Source of the DNA: Euplotes cf. woodruffi 2 WChen-2021
Taxonomy: Eukaryota; Ciliophora; Spirotrichea; Euplotida; Euplotidae
Direction of reading: 5' to 3'
DNA: 39,614 nt
Assembly (NCBI GenBank): GCA_021441665.1
Contig: JAGYYN010022438.1
Span: 1-39,614, forward strand
Shown here: positions 22,699 through 32,761 of the stretch, in pieces
How positions within the stretch are numbered: position 1 is the stretch's first letter
Layout: every line of letters starts with the position of its first letter
Notes under the pieces: model-generated
Database searches by the model: none
Told to the model about the DNA's origin: nothing
What the model saw: only the letters and a program-made list of their open reading frames with translations
Program-made: the position numbers and the translations under genes

Positions 22699-23343
22699 AT
22701 GTGGGAATGGTTTGATCATAACGAAGAAGAAAAGGTTGAGTACTTGCAAATGGACTTTGAGCCGATCACTCGCTACCAAGACCCGATTCCTCAGGTCTAC
22801 GATGATTATGATAAAAACCAACCTGATTTCGAAATGCCGCTATTCAACCAACCTGATTACGATGAGCCTGCATATAAACCATCTGAATACGAAATGCCGC
22901 TATTCAATCAACCTGATTTGGATGAGCCTGCATCTAAACCATCTGAATACGAGATGCCACTATTCAACCAACCTGATTTCGATGAGCCTATATACAATCC
23001 TCCAGAAAACAATGAGCCTGCATATAAGCCTGCATATGAGCCTACACCTACACCTAAGCCTGCATCCAAACCTACACACAAACCTTCCCAAGCCAAAAAC
23101 TACGAGGAAGAGAACAAACTGTTCGAAAAGAGAAAGAAAAGATACCAAGCAGATAAAGAAATGGAACTGGGATTCCCAGATGCAACGCAGGATTTCCCTA
23201 CGGTGCCTGCTCTCCTCGATGTGCTTGAAGAGTACAACAGCTACAACAAGGACAGAGTCCTAAAGCCTCTAAAGAAAAAATCAGATCTGTTATACCAAGG
23301 GGACTCGGATTTCTTTGACTTGGTCGAAATAGATGCGGAATAG
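22699..23343 (+). CDS. Hypothetical 214-residue Pro/Glu-rich repeat protein
   Basis: Not recognised. Starts at ATG 22699 (MWEWFDHNEEEK). An acidic N-terminus is followed by three 20-residue repeats of the type EMPLFNQPDxDEPAxKPSEY (residues about 45-104), then Pro/Lys repeats (PTPTPKPASKPTHKPSQ), a charged helix (EEENKLFEKRKKRYQADKE) and a C-terminal part with FPTVPALLDVLEEY and LLYQGDSDFFDL. Ends at TAG 23341-23343. No intron, shift or TGA. The same DNA also gives open frames on the other strand because of the repeats; those are shadows. Probably intrinsically disordered with a short C-terminal motif region. Confidence 0.8.
   Translation: MWEWFDHNEEEKVEYLQMDFEPITRYQDPIPQVYDDYDKNQPDFEMPLFNQPDYDEPAYKPSEYEMPLFNQPDLDEPASKPSEYEMPLFNQPDFDEPIYNPPENNEPAYKPAYEPTPTPKPASKPTHKPSQAKNYEEENKLFEKRKKRYQADKEMELGFPDATQDFPTVPALLDVLEEYNSYNKDRVLKPLKKKSDLLYQGDSDFFDLVEIDAE
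22831..23010 (+). repeat. Three tandem 60-bp coding repeats
   Basis: Units start at 22831, 22891 and 22951, each opening GAAATGCCGCTATTC or a close variant and differing by a few bases. They encode 20 residues each, with Tyr, Leu or Phe after the shared QPD. Confidence 0.9.
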
Positions 23344-23495
23344 ATTCTTTATCTGCATTAAATGTTTTAATTTCAAAAGATCCTGAAAAAAAGTTTAAAC
23401 AAATGATTAACATATATAAAAGTGATCATTTTGATATAAAGATAATTTTATAACAATATTTAACGATAATATTTAATTTAAGCTAAAATTGAATA

Positions 23496-24506
23496 TTACT
23501 TTATTTTTAGCCTATCTAATATTTTCTTGCTTAAGTTTTTTGCTCTTTTTAAAGACATATGCTTTGAAGTTTCAAATAGCTCAATATCTTCGGTGTCTTC
23601 ATCACTAATAGACTGTTGCTGTTCTTCTTTATCAGACTCATCACCAGATACTTCGACTTTTAGCGTGATTTTATATTGAGTGACGTAGATAAAGTCAGAG
23701 GTGCCAGACATATTGATTTCTCTTCTCGCTCGTTTGTCCACTGAATTAATTCGTTAGTAAATTAAATTATTTTTCATTACTGCTATCAAGAGTGTAAGAT
23801 CGGTCATCTTTAATATTGCTCTTGGAAATTGACGAAGCCTCAGAGCTCGTTGCATATGACTCCTCTTCAGGAATATTTTTCTCATCAATAGTTGAGTCTC
23901 GAATTGCCTTCCTTATTCCTGGCTCTACGAAGATTACTAATCAAACAGTACTTGATGACTGGACGCTGTTATTTATTCATTTTTGTTACGATTGAATCTG
24001 ATAAATGTTATTTTAGCCATTACTCATTCCAGGTAAATGCTGGTGCCTTTGACTAAAATTCACATTTGATGCTTTTGACCGCTGTGATTTCGGATCTGCA
24101 TCTGCTTTTATATCTTGTTTCTAATTAAATAGTAAGTCTGATGATTACACTATATCCTGAAAATTCTGAGTATCTCGGTTCAAGTCTGTAAAACGGATCT
24201 CCTTCGAATCAATTAACAACGATAGTATTCGTAATTTTTCGGGTTTTATTATCGTGAGTATGATCTTTGCTGATTTTATTAAAGACTTCGATATATCAGT
24301 TACCAAGTCCTTTGCCGGTTGATCCTCTAATGAGCCTCATATCAAAGTATCCGTTCTCGTCGGCTATAAAGAATATTTGATTAATTCGCTTGCCTCGGTC
24401 GCTCATCACTCTTCTGATATTAGTGAGGACAAAAAGCTCTTCATCGTTGTATTTCTTTGCTAATATTGCATTTGCTTTATTTGGCACAGATAGCCGGGTC
24501 GTGCAT
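23496..24506 (-). CDS. Hypothetical five-exon protein, 284 residues
   Basis: Not recognised. Start ATG 24506, then AAA-TAA (24482-24477) with a +1 shift into a compact domain (ELFVLTNIRRVMSD, IFFIADENGYFDMRLIRG, VVNCFEGDPFYRL). Introns: 24150-24121 (30 nt), 24079-24053 (27 nt), 24023-23966 (58 nt) and 23780-23741 (40 nt). The last contains TACTAAC, a perfect branch-point-like sequence, 12 nt before CAG. All four junctions keep one frame. The C-terminal part (SDFIYVTQYKITLKVEVSG, then an acidic stretch and a basic end) completes it. The beta-rich look suggests a sandwich domain, but no family is claimed. Without the last splice the 3' exon could be a separate 71-residue gene starting at 23711. 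Confidence 0.65.
24477..24482 (-). other. +1 frameshift site AAA-TAA
   Basis: Only nine codons after the proposed ATG 24506 (MHDPAICAK). The +1 frame continues KANAILAKKYNDEE. If translation starts further in, this shift would not be needed. Confidence 0.5.
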
Positions 24507-24580
24507 ATCAGAGGATTGAGGTAGATATCGCTATGTTAAGTTGTAATGCAAAGCAACGGTTATCAGGAAAAATTCAATCA

Positions 24581-25765
24581 TTACTTGTCCTCGTCGATGT
24601 GTCTTCCTTTCATTAACTTCCGCTTGTACCAGTCGACTTCGAGCTTTTCCTTTGACTTTATGTAATTTTTAAAAATCTCTAGCTTTTTCTTTTTGAGGTT
24701 TTCGAGCTTATTTACTTCGGACTTTGCTTTGTTAATTGCTTCCCTTGCAGCAACAACGATTTTATCTAAGAAATTAGTGGGAAAATGCCTTACAATCTCT
24801 TGTGCTTTTTAATGCATCTTTAAGTGTATTCGAGTTATTCATCAAGCTTTGATTTTTGTTGACAGATGCTTCACTTTGCACTTTTGACGGATCGTAAAGA
24901 AACGGATTTCGACTTCTGAATTTTTTAATTTCTCTATTTTCAATCGAAGATTTGATTAATTTATCAGCTTCTTCGTTGATTTCTCTGTAAAACTGTTCTC
25001 TCTAAATATGCAGTCAGAATATGAATTACTTGAATTAACAAATTTTGAGTGATCTTACCAAGACATTTACTTTATCCGTGTCAAGAGTGATCTCAACGGC
25101 TTGTTTGAACAGCTAGCAAGATGTCAATCACAGTTAAACTACCTGATTGGCCATCTCTCGATTTGTAAGTTTGTTATCGGTTTTATTCGCAAACCTTTCC
25201 TTCATAATCTGGTTGATCGGGACAGCAGTGGGTTCTACCTCTGCATAGCTTGACATATTCGTTCCTTTCCGCTTGATTTTTGCTTTACTCGATTTTTTAT
25301 TCTCTTTCATGTCTATTTGAAATCGCATGGTCCCAGTACCTGTTTTCTTGCTCTGCGAAAGCCGGTTGATTAAAATTTCATTCAGAAATTTTGAAGAATT
25401 TTGAGTATTTATAGCTTCGCCTGACTTTTAGTTTGGTTGAATATCTCTGTTTGGATGTCTAAATGCAGTTATGAAAGGATATAAAATGCCTTTTGGAAGC
25501 GCCTTCTGGTTTGGCTTTTCACCTATTAAATTAAATGAGCAACACGGTATCTAAAAATCAAAATTTACTTTGTATGTGAGTCAATAATTTATTTGTAGTC
25601 TAAATTCGCAGTATGCGAGATTTCAATAAGTCTCTTTTGAAACCCGACAAGCACTTCTTCGCATTCCTCTTCTTTAGATTGAGGAATCGGCATCTTTTTA
25701 GTTTTAAAAGTCCGAGTGGCAGACCTCAGTTTATTTTCGGAAGACTTCTGGTCGTTGACTAGCAT
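24581..25765 (-). CDS. Hypothetical basic/coiled-coil protein, about 348 residues
   Basis: Not recognised. Starts MLVNDQKSSENK at 25765. AAA-TAA (25594-25589) is passed by +1. A 46-nt intron (25568-25523) leads to a conserved-looking segment, LPKGILYPFITAFRHPN. TAA at 25430 then interrupts the frame. The same frame resumes (KSGEAINTQNSSKFLNEIL) and is open for 280 nt, or three +1 shifts give an alternative path back to it. Introns 25142-25113 (30 nt) and 25058-25002 (57 nt) follow. CAC-TAA (24779-24774) needs +1 into a Lys/Glu-rich coiled coil ending GRHIDEDK. A helical ciliary or cytoskeletal role is possible from composition only. Tandem with the five-exon gene downstream, 74 bp apart. Confidence 0.62.
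24774..24779 (-). other. +1 frameshift site CAC-TAA
   Basis: DCKAFSH-stop continues +1 as NFLDKIVVAAREAINKAKSE, a clear helical continuation. Confidence 0.6.
25297..25433 (-). other. Frame excursion: AAC-TAA, CTA-TAA, GAA-TAA
   Basis: From TAA 25430 either the original frame simply resumes or three +1 shifts (at 25430, 25411 and 25299) sum to three bases and rejoin it at KKSSKAKIKRKG. No GT donor lies close upstream, so an intron does not explain it. Confidence 0.5.
25589..25594 (-). other. +1 frameshift site AAA-TAA
   Basis: HTANLDYK-stop continues +1 as KLLTHIQ, then a 46-nt intron in phase with EKPNQKALPKG. Confidence 0.6.
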
Positions 25766-25862
25766 TTTTGTTAAAATTTATTATTTCGGTTCAATTTTAA
25801 CAACAATAAAATGTAAATATTTTGCGATTATTGAATATTAATTTTCAACCGCTGATTTTGAT
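25766..25862. promoter_or_regulatory. 97-bp bidirectional intergenic region
   Basis: Between divergent starts at 25765 and 25863. AT-rich; contains TATTGAATAT near 25829. Confidence 0.45.
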
Positions 25863-26373
25863 ATGTCTGAGACCAACGAACCTCAAAATACCAAAAGCAA
25901 TAAAGACAAAGGTAGCTACTCTGTGTTACCTTTTAGATGTAAATCTGAATCAATTCGCAGATGATGAATATTACGAGAAGAAGTCACTGGTAACGAGGTT
26001 TATGTGATCTTTATAGCTTGCAAGAAAAATCGTCACTGTTCCAATCCTTTTTGGATTTGGAAGTTACAACTATTCACAAGCAAGCAAATACTGAACTGAA
26101 TATAAACGTTAGGAGATTTTTCTAACTTTGATCTAGACATCAGATTTATCAAAGCAGTCTATATATTCCCAGTTTGATTGATCTCTGCTGGATTATTTAC
26201 TTTGGGGAGATGAATCTATATACTGAATGACTTAAGAAAAATTATGCCTCAATCGAAAGATAAAACAACATCATTTATACTATTTCCAGGTAAAAACACT
26301 TATATGTTTTTGTTACCTTTTTATAGATAAAAATGAAGAAACTAATAGCAAAAAGAGTGGAAAAATGTTTTAA
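25863..26373 (+). CDS. Small membrane protein, about 148 residues
   Basis: Not recognised. Exon 1 25863-25911, a 25-nt intron (25912-25936), TTA-TAG (26014) +1, TTC-TAA (26123) +1, a 37-nt intron (26290-26326) and a stop at 26371-26373. The assembled product has an acidic N-terminus (LNQFADDEYYEKKS), an amphipathic middle (LFQSFLDLEVTTIHKQ) and one strong hydrophobic segment (AVYIFPVCLISAGLFTLG, about residues 88-105), likely a membrane span, then a charged Ser/Lys tail. Both shifts are needed to reach the hydrophobic segment. Neither uses AAA, so they rest on frame continuity alone. Confidence 0.6.
26011..26016 (+). other. +1 frameshift site TTA-TAG
   Basis: RFMCSL-stop continues +1 as SLQEKSSLFQSFLDLE. 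Confidence 0.5.
26120..26125 (+). other. +1 frameshift site TTC-TAA
   Basis: NINVRRFF-stop continues +1 as NFDLDIRFIKAVYIF, entering the hydrophobic segment. Confidence 0.5.
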
Positions 26374-26547
26374 TTTTAATTTGTGATAAAGAAAAGAAAA
26401 TATTCTACGGGATTTAGGATAAAATTTGATTGAGAGTTTTCTGATATCACATCATAAAATATGATTATTTTTTCTTAACTTTGCAAAGTATTTAAATTTA
26501 TATTGAATACATCAGTCGATAAATACTTCAGCGTATTATCTTAAATT

Positions 26548-27677
26548 TTACTCTAAAATAACTCCAAATCGCGTTCTAAACTTATCAAGCCACCCTTTGC
26601 TGGCAATAAAGTCATCTCAATTAGACCACTCGATGGCCTTTTCCTTGACCATCTTGGCAGTGACCTCCAGCCCCTTGGCCCTCCTCTCCAAGTACCACTG
26701 GTAGACGTTCTGTTCCATCTGTGGGTCCTTGGTCTTGCGTCCTCCGCCTTTCCTGCGTTCTGCTCCGACCTTGATCCACCGCTTCAAGTTCTTCAGCGGG
26801 ACCTTGCAGTACTCGGCGGCGCTGTTGACCCCGAACCTCGCGGCCATCGCAATCGCCTTCTGCTTGTCCTCCGCCGAGTGCATCTTGTACCTGCTCCTGC
26901 GACCCGATCGGCCCTTTGGCGTCGAATTCGGCTCCGAATTCTGCGAAAACACGCAGGGACGGCCTGAGCTGACGGGAGAGGACGATGGAGAACGGCTTGA
27001 AGGCGGAGGAGGCTGGATCTGCAGGTTGGGCTCGGAGGAACAGGTGGAGAAGAAAGATGCGGCTGCGGTGAGGTCTTTGAGGGAATCGCGGGCTGGAGAG
27101 GGAACGGGCACAGGTGTATCGTAGAAGTAGTCGCTTTGGCTTTCGGGAAGTTTACATGACTTTTGAGAACTGAATTCGTCAAAGTCGCTTAGGATGTCTG
27201 TATTGAAGTTGAATGGATCGTCGTTGTCGATGTTGAATAATTCATCAAAGTCGCTCTAATTAAAAGTGTAAGAGTGATAGATAATGTGTTGTGACAATTT
27301 TTTGTTCGAGTAGTTTTTACCTTTTTCTGTTTGTCTTCAAAAGTTGTTCATCCGGTAATTTCTTCAGAATTCGTAACTTTGATAATTTTATTCTTTAACT
27401 CTGTCTCATGTTCGAAATAGGAATGTATCCAGTTAGGTGTTTCTTTTAGTTCATTCAAAAAATCAAGTTGATTTTTTAGCTTACTTATCTCACTAATCAA
27501 ATCATTCTTTCTCTTTTCTATAATAAACTTGATGACATTTGCTTCTTGCATAAATTCTATGACATCCTGATCTCCTTCTACAGTTTTTGAGGAATTAAAT
27601 TGTTTTCCAGCGATATCAATAAACTCCTTAACACTAATATCTGGTGAAGACACATCATTTTGAGATGATCAGATCAT
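26548..27677 (-). CDS. Protein with C-terminal CENP-B/pogo-type helix-turn-helix DNA-binding domain
   Basis: About 354 residues. Exon 1 (27677-27321) encodes a helical, coiled-coil-like part (KNDLISEISKLKNQLDFLN). A 65-nt intron (27320-27256) is followed by an acidic FDELFNIDNDD stretch, a Pro/Ser-rich linker and a DNA-binding end. The first HTH is SAEDKQKAIAMAARFGVNSA...NLKRWIK. The second, CENP-B-like, is MEQNVYQWYLERRAKGLEV...FIASKGWLDKFRTRFG. No DDE nuclease follows, so it resembles a host DNA-binding protein built from a transposase DNA-binding part. Bases about 26640-27120 are much more GC-rich (many CCG, CGC and GGC codons) than all neighbours. The start is uncertain: ATG 27677 is the nearest in-frame Met. 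Confidence 0.8.
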
Positions 27678-27713
27678 ATCTGGCTTTGGTGAGGTTTAAA
27701 ATAGAGTAGGTAA

Positions 27714-27831
27714 CTAGTCAAATTCAAAAGACTTAATAGCACCCGAATAGTTTAATAAAGCCAATTTGTGATTACCCACCGTGCTCAATTAATAAAAATC
27801 CTCTGTCAGTTGTCACCCTCACTCTGTCCAT
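27714..27831 (-). other. Possible tiny coding segment upstream of the CENP-B-like gene
   Basis: ATG 27831 opens MDRVRVTTDRGFLLIEHGG. GGG-TAA would need +1 and continues NHKLALLNYSGAIKSFEFD to TAG 27716-27714. It looks coding but I cannot join it convincingly to the next gene by a splice or shift. It may be an upstream exon, a micro-gene or chance. Confidence 0.3.
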
Positions 27832-27934
27832 TTCAACATTAGCATAGCTGAATTTTATTTATATAAATTTAAAATTAAAATGAGGGACTTTTGCTATTAT
27901 CTTTATTACTTAAACTGCACTTTTAATCGTCCCA

Positions 27935-30426
27935 ATGAACGGAGTAGAAGAACAGTCAGTTAGAGACTTTGTGCAGTACACAAGCAACGAAATCACAAAA
28001 GCAAAAGCATCGGCGGTTGCACAAGACCAACAGCTCACCAGCTCTTTTGAAAAGGGCTATCAAGAGTATAAAAATAAGAAAAACCAGCTTACCGACGAAC
28101 AGCTAAAGAACTTCAAGGGCTATAGTGAGATCTCCTCTGCCTTCGACTTCCAAGCTCCCTTTGAAGAACGAATTGGCGAGGAATTAGACGCCTTCGTCAA
28201 GCAGTTTGAAACGAAGAAACTTAAGTCCAAAGAAGAGATAGAAAAAGAGCAAAAGAAGAAACAGCAGATCGAACGGGAAAATAAACTCATACAAAAAGCA
28301 AATACCATCAAAGCTAACACCCTCGCGGATAATGAACAAAATGAGGAAGGCAACAGTGGTTTGCAGACTGACCAGCTGCGAGAAAGCTTTATGTCCGAAG
28401 TTGAGCTCGATATAAGGCAGATCGGGAAGAAAAGAGCGCTTAATGAACACGACCTCGAGACTTATAAATAAAATCGACCTCGGAGAACTACACTCAGAGC
28501 TTGGCGATTTACTAATTGCGAAAGGTAAATTTATCCTTCGATAACATGCAACTGCTATTTTATTATGTCCAAGCCGTCTTCGCTTGATATTTTTAATTTC
28601 ATTTGGTGACAATTAATTTAGACGCTTCTTTAAGCCCAAACAGACACGACCAAAATGATGATGACAACGATAGCAAATCTGAAGCAGACAGCATGTACAA
28701 TGTATTTTGGGAGGAGTTTGAACACCGCGAAAACAGAAGGAAAGAAAAAGACCTCCGGATGCTTAACGATCCAGTTATGCTTTTAGAAAAACTTGAGGTT
28801 TACTCTAAAAACTTGTATCGAAACCTCTCGGTTGAAGATAAAAACGAGCTGCTCAGCCAAATCGAGCACTTCTTAGATGAAGGCGTCACTCCGCTGAAAT
28901 AAATACTACGACGAGCTCAAGAAGCAATTCATCGTTCCCTCTCGGAGTCTCATCAGCTACGAAAAGAAAGAATTTCAGCGGCAGGTGAATCTAATCCGCA
29001 AAGCGCAGAAGAAAGAAATCGAGCAGATTAAGCACATCGCGGAGGTGAAAGCCAAAAAGATTGCGTCTGACCTAATCGAAGTCGCAAACGCCACTGTTAA
29101 GAGGGAGATGAACAACATCATTTTGCAGTTTAACCAAATGAACAGAGAACTGACCAGTAAGCAAGCCAAGATTGAAGAGCAAGAGAGGATGATTAAAGAA
29201 CAGGAGAAAACAATCAATGAAATCCGCATGATGTTGTTCCAGTCAACGTCCCGACAAGTCCTTGATAGAATCGAGCTCGATAAATTAGATAAGTACCTGA
29301 ACTCGAACATCCTTAGCAAAGAGCAAATCGAAATAAACGATACTATCAAGGTGTTTTTGAAGAATGAAAAGCCAGCGTCCGATCTGATTGAAAAAGAAAT
29401 TTTCATGGAGAATCCATTCGGCTTCTACACATCGTACATGGCAATTACGATGCGGGAAAGAGAATCGATTATTACCAACAATCTCGTGCGCAAGTATAAA
29501 GCAATGATTTCAGAGCTCGAGCTGCGCTTGAAGATCAAAGATAAAGAACTCGTCGGGTCTTTAGAGATGAACGGGTACTATGCAGTGCAGATCAACGACC
29601 TTGCAGACCACATTGAAAAACAAAAGCAGCAGATCATTGAACTCAAGAAAGACAGAGAGTATGATAAGAATCGATATGAAAAACAAATCAACGACATGAA
29701 TCTCAACTTTCAAAAGGAACAGATGGAAATAAAGAAAGAAAATGCAGTTGCTTTTGATTTACTTCTGAGAGAAATTGATGTTCGAGAAAGAGTTCAAAAT
29801 ATCTTAATCGAGAATGAACGAAAGCTTAAAGACGATATTATTGCCATGAAACATATCCTTATGGTCCCGAAACTACAGTATAGATATATTGAGGATATGA
29901 AGTTTGAGACTTTAAAATCAGAAAATGAAAGGATAGTTAGTAAAGAAATAAGCAAAATTGCACGAAAACTAGAGCACTCTCAAGATAAACCAAAAACAAA
30001 CAGGTCTTTACCATTTAACAGGAGATCAAAATCATCTCTAAAAGATCCATCAATGGCAGATACAAGGACTAACTTTGCATTTGCAGATAAATCAAGGAAA
30101 TTTTCTCTATTTTTCAATAGTAAAATGAGAATCTCACCAATGGCTTACAACGAAAAGCTTCCGAGTATCATGAACAAGACGACAGACTCAATGATGACGA
30201 CGATGAGATCATTCAGATACGATAGAAGTTCACCTATTCTCGGTAAGCCTGAGTTCCCTGTGTTTATCACTATTTCTGATCAAGTTTAACATCCTCATTT
30301 TTAGATATGTCAACAGTACTGAACACATCTGAAGCGAGTAAAAAGATTATTGAGCGCAATAGAGAACTCGGAGGTTCAAAGCAAGATATTATGCTTTCCC
30401 AAATCTCCGAACTTGAAATGAACTAA
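27935..30426 (+). CDS. Long coiled-coil protein, about 776 residues
   Basis: Not assigned to a family. Residues 1-178 are charged and helical (KEEIEKEQKKKQQIEREN), ending at AAA-TAA (28469), passed by +1. A 97-nt intron (28525-28621) leads to an acidic segment and MYNVFWEEFEHRENRRKEKD. A second AAA-TAA (28900) +1 enters a 430-residue coiled coil (KAKIEEQERMIKEQEKTINE). A Ser/Arg-rich region and a 62-nt intron (30243-30304) precede the last 40 residues, with stop TAA at 30424-30426. An ENPFGFYTSYM motif interrupts the coil. Both shifts lie in AAA-TAA and join segments of the same character, so the assembly is well supported; a ciliary or centriolar role is only a guess. Confidence 0.8.
28466..28471 (+). 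other. +1 frameshift site AAA-TAA
   Basis: EHDLETYK-stop continues +1 as KIDLGELHSELGDLLIAK up to a splice donor. Confidence 0.7.
28897..28902 (+). other. +1 frameshift site AAA-TAA
   Basis: DEGVTPLK-stop continues +1 as KYYDELKKQFIVPSRSL into the 430-residue open coiled coil. Confidence 0.75.
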
Positions 30427-30546
30427 TAATATCGATTTTACTTATCACAATATAAATCATTGTTTTAAAAACAGTAACAAAACATAATAAATACGGATGA
30501 TTGTGGATTATTAAATATCTATCATATTGAAATCTCAATTTGGTTG

Positions 30547-31735
30547 TTAAAAATCAAGCGGGTCTTTACTCGATGGCTTGCTCGATCATAGCACAGATGA
30601 CTTGTTTTGGGTCTCCTTTGCGTTGCTTAATTCTGAATCCTTGGTACTACTCTCTTCCTCTGGCTGCAAATGGATTGTTTCGATGACGAATTTCCTTCGG
30701 TCGCTTTTAAACACGTAAATATCGTGGCTGGACTTATGACCGATCAGGCCATTGATAGCAGGCTGCTTTAGAATTTGGATTGTGCCTTGGTAGTCGAGGA
30801 ATTTGTAGTCGCTGTCAGAAAAAGACTTGATTTCTAAGACCAGATCGCTCATCTTTACAAAGTAATTTAGGATCGCCTGAGATTTTAACACATTTTTATC
30901 GATTGTTATCGTAAACACTCAATTCATTGTTTTGACTAGAGCACGGAGATTTCTTAAAAACTTTATAATGTTTTTAGCTGTAATTTCAGAGTCAACTTGC
31001 TTCTTATCATCAAAGAGATCGAAGTTTAAGATATCAGGAATGAAAAATCTAAAGAAAGTTTGGTCATCAGCAGATTCTAATTTCTCTTGGTACTGAGATG
31101 AAATAAAGTTCCATATATCATTAAGTGAGACAATTTCGTCAGTGATAACATCAAAATACTTCTCTTTATCTATTGTCATATTAAGTCCTGAAATTGTTTT
31201 GTCCATTTCATGGCTAATATCAAATTGATAGTCAAAAGGTCGATTTCTAAAGTCACCGAGTTTATGAGTACCCATCTGCTGTTTCTGCTTTAAGCTAGCC
31301 TGTGTTTCCAGTCATTCATTATACCTCCAAGCTCATACAAGTCCTTCATTCTTTGTTGCAGTTTTGCTTTCTTCCGCTGCGTCTTTTCTTTTAGCTTTGA
31401 CGACCTTCGGAAGTAACTTTTTCCAGTACTCTTCGCCTCGTTTTGTGAACCCGTCGAAGATCACTGCTTTTTGTTGATTGACGACTGCTTCTCCAGCAGC
31501 TAGTCGAAGAAGTTGGAGTCCAAATTCAGCGGGATAGTCCTCTAAAAATTACAGTTTTGATTACCTGAATTTATCATTAGCACGATGGAGCCAACAGTGT
31601 AGCCGTTCACAATATCGTCGAGGTGTTGAGAGCCTGTCGAGAGTAAGTACTGGTTGTTCCTGCCCATTCTGAAGCCTTTATTACTTTCATAGCTAGTCTT
31701 GGCCTAAAGCTAGTGAGTATCCTTACCTTCGCCAT
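30547..31735 (-). CDS. Elongator complex protein 4 (ELP4/PAXNEB family)
   Basis: RecA-fold-like subunit of the Elp456 ring of Elongator, which modifies wobble uridines in tRNA; 380 residues against 424 in human. Three exons are separated by two 23-nt introns (31726-31704 and 31564-31542), both GTAA...TTTAG. Family landmarks in order: LLSTGSQHLDDIVNGYTVGSI (degenerate P-loop region), CAWRYNE, FLRNLRALVKTMNCVFTITI, YQGTIQILKQPAINGLIGHKS, RRKFVIETIHLQPEE and the C-terminal KDPLDF (KKHLDF in animals). TGA reads as Cys three to four times. Convergent with the coiled-coil gene, 120 bp between stops. Confidence 0.93.
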
Positions 31736-31985
31736 TTTATTATCCACTAAATTGCAATTAAGATTATCGATTTTCAATCAACTATAATTTTAAGCGCTTA
31801 CAGTATAATTAACAAAGGTTTAGTTTAGCACTAATAAATTTTAGTTTAGATAATGTGAGGTTTTATAAAATCATATGATATTTGCTGCTGTGTTTTAAAA
31901 TAAAACCTAATTCAGGTTACCCAAAACCACAGCCACCAACTGCTCATACCCCGCTATTATACTAAATTAATACTGATTTGTATAA

Positions 31986-32761
31986 ATGGACGAAATTTCT
32001 TTCGAGCACAGACTCAAGAAAGCCAAAACGGGCTTTAAGCGGAAGGCAGAACAAAAAAGCTTCCGCGATATCGCTGAAGACAAAGAAAAACAACTTGCCA
32101 AAGTCAACAGAGGCCGCAAGAAGATCGGAGCGTAAGTCCACCGTGTCATCTCTAGTCCGAAGGAAGTGTATTCGAAACGGAGGTTAGGGGACAAGATGCT
32201 GTCACAAGGCGTGCAGAAGGAAAAACCGCGAGATCCGAGGTTTGAAGGCACTGAAAAGGTATCCTGCTGCGTTGACTCTACAGATCAATAAAGGACTCTT
32301 CGAAGCCAGCTACAAGTTCGTTGATGACATGGCCAAGCAGCGCGAAAGAGGTATGCAGCGCTTGTTTTATATTTAGACATCAAGCAGCAGCTAAAACACA
32401 AGGTAAAATATTGGCCTTTTCAGTAAAAAGAGGTAAATGGGTGTTTAGAAGAAAAAGATGACCGAGGAAGAAGAGAAAGACAAGGATAAGCTAATTAGTA
32501 TTTTGAGTGAAGAGACTAATTGGAGGAAGAAGAAGTTTAGAGGTGAGCAGACCAGTTATATTTGTAGACCTTAATAATCAGAATAATATGTACTTGAAGA
32601 AGGCCAAAGAGATGAATAAGGAAAGAGCGAAAAAGGGACTTAAACCGATATTTTATAAGAAACGAGAACTTAAGGAAATGAAGTATAAAGAAGACTTTGA
32701 ACGATTTGATAAGCAAGGCAAAGTTGATAAGGCTATTAGCAAGGCTTTTAAGCAGCTTTAA
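31986..32761 (+). CDS. rRNA-processing protein RRP36 homologue
   Basis: Nucleolar factor for early 18S pre-rRNA cleavage. 209 residues from six exons with introns 32132-32155 (24 nt), 32259-32283 (25), 32351-32376 (26), 32403-32448 (46) and 32543-32567 (25). All junctions are in frame. Family signature: KPRDPRFEG near residue 75, a YKFVDDMAKQRERD helix, an acidic/basic coil, then AKKGLKPIFYKKRELKEMKY and a basic end, matching the KPFFLKKSE part of RRP36. It is shorter than human (259) and yeast (300) because the N-terminal tail is short. Starts ATG 31986, divergent from ELP4 (250 bp). The 46-nt intron contains CAGTAAAAAGAGGTA and could be two smaller introns. Confidence 0.85.

Noticed and set aside
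22712-23263. Overlapping frames in the repeat protein
   Set aside because: The 60-bp period is a multiple of three, so every frame stays open; only the 22699 frame has sensible composition.
26729-27182. Long GC-rich frames on both strands over the CENP-B-like gene
   Set aside because: Low stop density caused by high GC; only one frame carries the HTH domain.
26548-27250. Complete pogo-type DNA transposon
   Set aside because: No DDE catalytic domain, terminal inverted repeats or TA target duplication seen around the HTH domain.
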